DNA from: Candidatus Galligastranaerophilus gallistercoris
GTDB taxonomy: Bacteria > Cyanobacteriota > Vampirovibrionia > Gastranaerophilales > Gastranaerophilaceae
Length of the DNA stretch: 8,370 nt
Assembly: GCA_018710795.1 (NCBI GenBank)
Contig: DVJH01000005.1
Span: 1 to 8,370 of the forward strand
Reading direction: 5' to 3'
In this document: piece by piece, positions 5,547-8,370 of the stretch
Numbering within the stretch: the first letter of the stretch is position 1
Layout: the number at the start of each line of letters is the position of its first letter
Made by a program: the position numbers and the translations under genes
The notes under the pieces: generated by a model
The model's database searches: none
Told to the model about the DNA's origin: nothing
Seen by the model: only the letters and a program-made list of their open reading frames with translations

Positions 5547-6002
5547 AAACCGTGGGCGGCAAATATTTATGATGCGTTTGAAAATATGCTTCAAAACAAT
5601 AATTTTAAAGGAATGAAAATTTGCAGCGTAAAACAAATTAATCCTTTAATTCTTCAATATGAAAATACGGATATCGGCACATCCGAAGGCGACGTTATAT
5701 ATATTCACCCGCTTTTTAATAAAGAAAATATCGGATTGGATGAAAATGTTCTTTTAAGCCTGCAAAACTTTACTTCATCAACGGCATACAATTCTCCTTC
5801 GTTTCAGGCGAAACTTGAAGGCAGCATAGTTGATTTTATTTCGGATTTTTATGAGTTTTATAAAAACCGAAACGCTTTGTATATTTTGGCGCCGAATGAT
5901 TATGTTGCGGTATGGGAAATGCAGGATAATACTTTTTTAATACTCCAAAAAGTAATAAAAGATACTGTTGAAGGTGATACTCAAAAAGGAGCGGACAAAT
6001 AA
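5544..6002 (+). CDS. xkdR: Baseplate protein, XkdR / DUF2577-like
   Basis: 152 residues from TTG 5544 (157 if ATG 5529 were used). The opening 'KPWAANIYDAFENMLQNNNF', then 'GMKICSVKQINPLILQYEN', fits the DUF2577 start 'W---i-~~~----n--s---~---gtV~~~~PL~I-~-'. The middle, 'VIYIHPLFNKENIGLDENVLL' (in pieces), is the strand-loop-strand seen in the family. The C-terminal 'LAPNDYVAVWEMQDNTFLIL' then 'QKV' matches '--~~GDkVlv~~-~~gq-f~il-kv'. DUF2577 proteins occur between the hub and the gp25-like wedge in PBSX-type modules and are thought to be small hub or spike-region baseplate parts; the exact role is not established. The stop overlaps the next start (TAATG), so the two are probably coupled. 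Confidence 0.75.
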   Translation: MKPWAANIYDAFENMLQNNNFKGMKICSVKQINPLILQYENTDIGTSEGDVIYIHPLFNKENIGLDENVLLSLQNFTSSTAYNSPSFQAKLEGSIVDFISDFYEFYKNRNALYILAPNDYVAVWEMQDNTFLILQKVIKDTVEGDTQKGADK

Positions 6003-6442
6003 TGAGTTTTAATTTTATTCCCTCATATACAAGCGAAAAGCCCGATGTCTCTATGCTTCCCGAGTTTTATGAATTTGCAAGAGATTTGGATACTTTTCAA
6101 TTGATTGTTAAAAATAATGATTTTTGCTTCGTATCGGGAAATGATGCAATAAAAATCTGGATTTTAAAAGCTCTTAATATTCAAACCTCAAGATATACCC
6201 ACAGAGCATACTCAAACGATTACGGCAACGAAATAACAAAACTTTTCGGAAAGAGCTATAAAAATACGATTTTAAAATCCGAACTCAAGCGGCTGATTGA
6301 AGAGGCGCTTCTTGTTAATCCGTATATAACAAAAATCTCCGATTTTAATTTTGAAAAGAAAAATTCAAGCGTTGCGGCAAATTTTACGGTAAATACGATA
6401 TACGGAGAATTTAATCAGAATTACGAATACATAACCGAATAA
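6002..6442 (+). CDS. xkdS: Baseplate wedge protein, XkdS / DUF2634 (gp25-like)
   Basis: 146 residues; the ATG at 6002 overlaps the previous stop, with AAAAAGGAG at 5984-5992 as SD. 'SGNDAIKIWILKALNIQTSR' (45-64) followed by 'YTHRAYSNDYGNEITKLFGK' (65-84) is the DUF2634 core '-G-eavkqWi-kaL-TeR--y-iYs-~YG-el--L-G', equivalent to T4 gp25. 'LKRLIEEALLVNPYITKISD' and the closing beta strand 'VAANFTVNTIYGEF' complete the domain. gp25-like proteins link the sheath's first ring to the wedge and start sheath assembly. Length is normal for the family. Confidence 0.9.
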   Translation: MSFNFIPSYTSEKPDVSMLPEFYEFARDLDTFQLIVKNNDFCFVSGNDAIKIWILKALNIQTSRYTHRAYSNDYGNEITKLFGKSYKNTILKSELKRLIEEALLVNPYITKISDFNFEKKNSSVAANFTVNTIYGEFNQNYEYITE

Positions 6443-6454
6443 AAAGGATAAAAA

Positions 6455-7507
6455 ATGACAACGAAAGACGAAATTCAAACCAGTATTAATTCAAGACTGC
6501 AAACTCCTTTAACAAAGATTGAAGGCGGAACAATTCAGGATATCATAGGTTCAATCAGCTACGAGCTTGCAAATATAATAGATACAAAAATTGAAACCGT
6601 TCTTGATAATGCTTTTGTTACGACAGCCGATGAAGAACATCTTGAAATAAAGGGAGAAGAACTTGGCATTACAAGGCGCCTTGCAACATATGCAATCGTT
6701 GAAGCACAAATTTTAGACGCAGCGCCGAATATAACAATACCGAAAGGTATAAAAGCAAAAACAAAAACCGGTCTGATTTTTGAAGCTATGACAGATACAA
6801 TAACCGATGAATCGGGATGCGCCAATCTTCAAATGCAATGTTTAACGTCAGGTTCAATCGGAAACATTACGGAATATGAGCTTAATTCTTTTTATGAAGC
6901 ATATGAAAATCTGAACGGCGCTTCAATAACCAATAATTCACCTGCTCATAACGGTTATGATATTGAAGATGTTGAACAATACCGCCAAAGAATTCTTGAA
7001 TATCTGAAAGATGATGCGGCAAATTCCAACATTTCAGACTATACATTCTGGGCAAAATCCGTTGCGGGGGTTAAACATGTTGTGGTGCAAGACGCTTCCG
7101 TTGCTGGGGCGGGGCATGTTGATGTTTATATTTCTTCCGTTGATAACGAAGAAGTAACAGGAGAATTAATTAAAAATGTAAAAAATTACATACAAAGCGA
7201 ACAAATAATCAATGCAATAGTTTCCGTATATCCGCTCGAATATTTTGATATTGATATAAGCGCCGATGTTGTTCTTGAAGAAAATGCCGATTTAGCGGAA
7301 GTTAAAGAAGAATTCAAACAACTTCTTAAAGCTTATCTTGATGATAAACCCGATAATGTTTCATATCTTTATATATCAAATCTTTTATTTGAAACAAAGG
7401 GTATTTTGGATGTAAGCAATTATCTTTTAAATAACTCGGCTGCTTCAATAAATATACAAAAATTGTATGTACCCGTGTGCGGTGAAATTTTATTAACCGC
7501 AGTTTAA
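6455..7507 (+). CDS. xkdT: Baseplate J-like protein (XkdT family, gp47/gpJ class)
   Basis: 350 residues with AAAAAGGA at 6441-6448 before ATG 6455; the length matches XkdT. The N-terminal helical part is 'IQTSINSRLQTPLTKIEGGT', then 'IQDIIGSISYELANIIDTKI'. Next is 'ADEEHLEIKGEELGITR' (58-74), the typical 'a-ge-Ld~~g~~~gi-R' motif, and the strand pair 'NITIPKGIKAKTKTGLIFEA' (92-111). The classic J motif follows, 'HNGYDIEDVEQYRQRILEYL' (165-184) and 'NISDYTFWAKSVAGVKHVVV' (192-211), then 'AGAGHVDVYI' (217-226). A terminal beta-alpha part follows. J proteins form the iris of wedges that opens when the tail contracts. Assignment is firm. Confidence 0.93.
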   Translation: MTTKDEIQTSINSRLQTPLTKIEGGTIQDIIGSISYELANIIDTKIETVLDNAFVTTADEEHLEIKGEELGITRRLATYAIVEAQILDAAPNITIPKGIKAKTKTGLIFEAMTDTITDESGCANLQMQCLTSGSIGNITEYELNSFYEAYENLNGASITNNSPAHNGYDIEDVEQYRQRILEYLKDDAANSNISDYTFWAKSVAGVKHVVVQDASVAGAGHVDVYISSVDNEEVTGELIKNVKNYIQSEQIINAIVSVYPLEYFDIDISADVVLEENADLAEVKEEFKQLLKAYLDDKPDNVSYLYISNLLFETKGILDVSNYLLNNSAASINIQKLYVPVCGEILLTAV

Positions 7508-7521
7508 AATGAGGAGAAAAA

Positions 7522-8013
7522 ATGGCGCTTAAAGATAATCTTCCCGCATTTGTCGCGAATGAAAAATATACAAGCGAAATATTAAATGCGCTCGAATTTG
7601 AACTTGATAAAATCAAACTCAGAATAAATGAAATGCTTCTTGAATGTTGTGTTACAACCTGTACAAACGAAGGCATTACCCGCTTTGAGAAAGATTATTC
7701 CGTTTCTCATAATGCAAATCTGACTCTTGATGAGAGAAAAAAACGGGTTATCAATAAAATGCTCTCTAAAAAAAGACTTACAAAAGAAGAGTTGTCGGAT
7801 TTTATAAAAAGGAATATCAATAACACGCAATACTATATTACAAATATGGCAGAACAGTATAAATTTCAAGTCAGGCTTTCGGATGAAAACCATAAAGAAA
7901 ATTTGTATGATGCGCTTTTTAATGTGCGCCCCGCCAACCTTATATTTGAAGTTATTCTCGTTTCGTACGAAAAAAGGTGCGGAACATTTAAATGCAGCGA
8001 ACAGACCGTATAA
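7522..8013 (+). CDS. xkdU: Baseplate/tail-end protein, XkdU / YmfQ-like (DUF2313)
   Basis: 163 residues with a GAGGAG SD at 7511-7516 before ATG 7522. It directly follows the J gene, the usual place of YmfQ/gpI-type tail proteins that connect wedge and fibres. The N-terminal helices 'SEILNALEFELDKIKLRINE' lead into 'VTTCTNEGITRFEKDYSVSH' (44-63), equivalent to the family's '--TAte-gl--wE-~~gi'. 'TLDERKKRVINKMLSKKRLT' (about 67-86) matches 's~eeRR--Il-kl--~-~~T', and 'NVRPANLIFEVILVSYE' matches 'l~-~-PAHl--e~-~--~'. It is somewhat shorter than typical XkdU. It has an unusual number of cysteines (42, 43, 47, 153, 158). Confidence 0.83.
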   Translation: MALKDNLPAFVANEKYTSEILNALEFELDKIKLRINEMLLECCVTTCTNEGITRFEKDYSVSHNANLTLDERKKRVINKMLSKKRLTKEELSDFIKRNINNTQYYITNMAEQYKFQVRLSDENHKENLYDALFNVRPANLIFEVILVSYEKRCGTFKCSEQTV

Positions 8014-8024
8014 AGGAGAAATTG

Positions 8025-8370
8025 ATGGTATATAAAAAAACACTATGGAAAGATCAAAATGTTGAACGCCCGAAAACCTATGAAATGACCCAAAACGAAG
8101 ACGGCTCTTATGCCCTGATTGATTCTTTCGGGGAAGTAATTGAGCTTGGAACACCGGTTAATGCGGCAAATATGAATAATATAGAAAACGGAATCGACGG
8201 GCTTTATGATTCGGGTATTCCTTCTTACGATTCAACGAGAACGTATTCAAACCAATCGATAGTGAAAAGTTTTGATGAAAATAATAACCTTGTTTTATAT
8301 GTTTCAACCGCATCTTCCAATGTCGGAAACGACCTTAGCGATGAAGACTATTGGAAAAAAACGGAATTAA
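8025..8370 (+). CDS. Tail fibre / appendage protein, N-terminal part (3' end outside window)
   Basis: The frame from ATG 8025 is open to the window edge (115 full codons), with AAAGGAG at 8012-8018 ending 6 nt upstream. Residues 7-41 ('LWKD-NVERPKTYEM', 'GSYALIDSFGEVIELG') and then 'GTPVNAANMNNIENGI' (42-57) are the common N-terminal attachment motif of tail-fibre and neck-appendage proteins in low-GC phages: 'W-----e-p-ty----n-dGs--l-~~~ge--~~GTpvna~nmN-iE~gi'. Residues 67-112 ('SYDSTRTYSNQSIVKS', 'LVLYVSTASSNVGN', 'DEDYWKK') look like a small carbohydrate-binding module. Its position after the XkdU gene is where host-recognition fibres lie. Receptor specificity is unknown because the C-terminal part is missing. 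Confidence 0.8.
   Translation, partial: MVYKKTLWKDQNVERPKTYEMTQNEDGSYALIDSFGEVIELGTPVNAANMNNIENGIDGLYDSGIPSYDSTRTYSNQSIVKSFDENNNLVLYVSTASSNVGNDLSDEDYWKKTEL

Noticed and set aside
7582..8154. A 190-codon open frame on the minus strand across the YmfQ-like gene and the fibre start.
   Set aside because: It is the antisense shadow of two well-supported genes, has no SD, and its product is a low-complexity Phe/Ile/Lys-rich sequence typical of reversed AT-rich coding DNA.
1..8370. Capsid-less tailocin or type VI-like contractile injection system.
   Set aside because: A capsid protein end and connector-type genes are present and the order is that of a phage structural operon. No ClpV, AAA+ ATPase or T6SS membrane-complex gene is seen.
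1..8370. CRISPR arrays, tRNA genes, insertion sequences, attachment sites.
   Set aside because: I looked for regular short repeats, cloverleaf-like segments, transposase frames and terminal repeats, and found none. Essentially the entire window is coding.

Overview
The window is one stretch of a contractile-tailed (myovirus-type) phage or prophage structural operon. All genes lie on the + strand, packed with gaps of at most 15 nt or overlaps of a few nt; the only larger gap is 64 nt after the capsid gene. The gene order closely follows the PBSX/skin-type (Xkd/Yqb) module of Bacillota prophages. The DNA is clearly AT-rich, with abundant AAA, AAT, ATA and TTT codons, and most genes have canonical AGGA/GGAG-type Shine-Dalgarno sites. 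This fits a low-GC, probably gut-type bacterial host, but the sequence does not fix the lineage.

Layout. 1-318 is the C-terminal end of an HK97-fold major capsid protein. 383-1458 holds three small genes at the head-tail joint: a gp6-like connector, a head-closure/stopper-like protein and a tail-terminator-like protein. 1461-2546 is the tail sheath and 2548-2967 the tail tube. 2978-3510 is an XkdN-like tail assembly chaperone made in two forms. 3510-4112 is a 200-residue protein sitting where the tape measure should be. 4128-4778 is a LysM baseplate protein (XkdP) and 4789-5541 the hub (XkdQ). 5544-6002 (XkdR/DUF2577), 6002-6442 (XkdS/DUF2634), 6455-7507 (baseplate J, XkdT) and 7522-8013 (XkdU/YmfQ, DUF2313) form the rest of the baseplate. 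8025-8370 is the start of a tail-fibre or appendage protein that runs off the window.

How the genes work together. The connector, stopper and terminator join a capsid to a tail made of a rigid tube inside a contractile sheath. The chaperone and its frameshifted form would load tube subunits around the tape measure. XkdP to XkdU build the hub, wedges and tail-end plate, to which the fibre attaches. Capsid and connector genes are still present, so this is a phage, prophage or PBSX/GTA-like particle rather than a capsid-less tailocin.

Two points stand out. First, the chaperone carries a complete dnaX-like -1 frameshift cassette: an upstream SD-like GAGGAG, the slippery heptamer A_AAA_AAG, a 7-nt spacer holding the zero-frame UAG, and a downstream G/C-rich stem. 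It extends the protein from 131 to 177 residues. Second, the tape-measure slot holds only a 200-residue, Asn/Phe-rich, internally repeated protein, which suggests either a very short tail or an unusual tape-measure arrangement.
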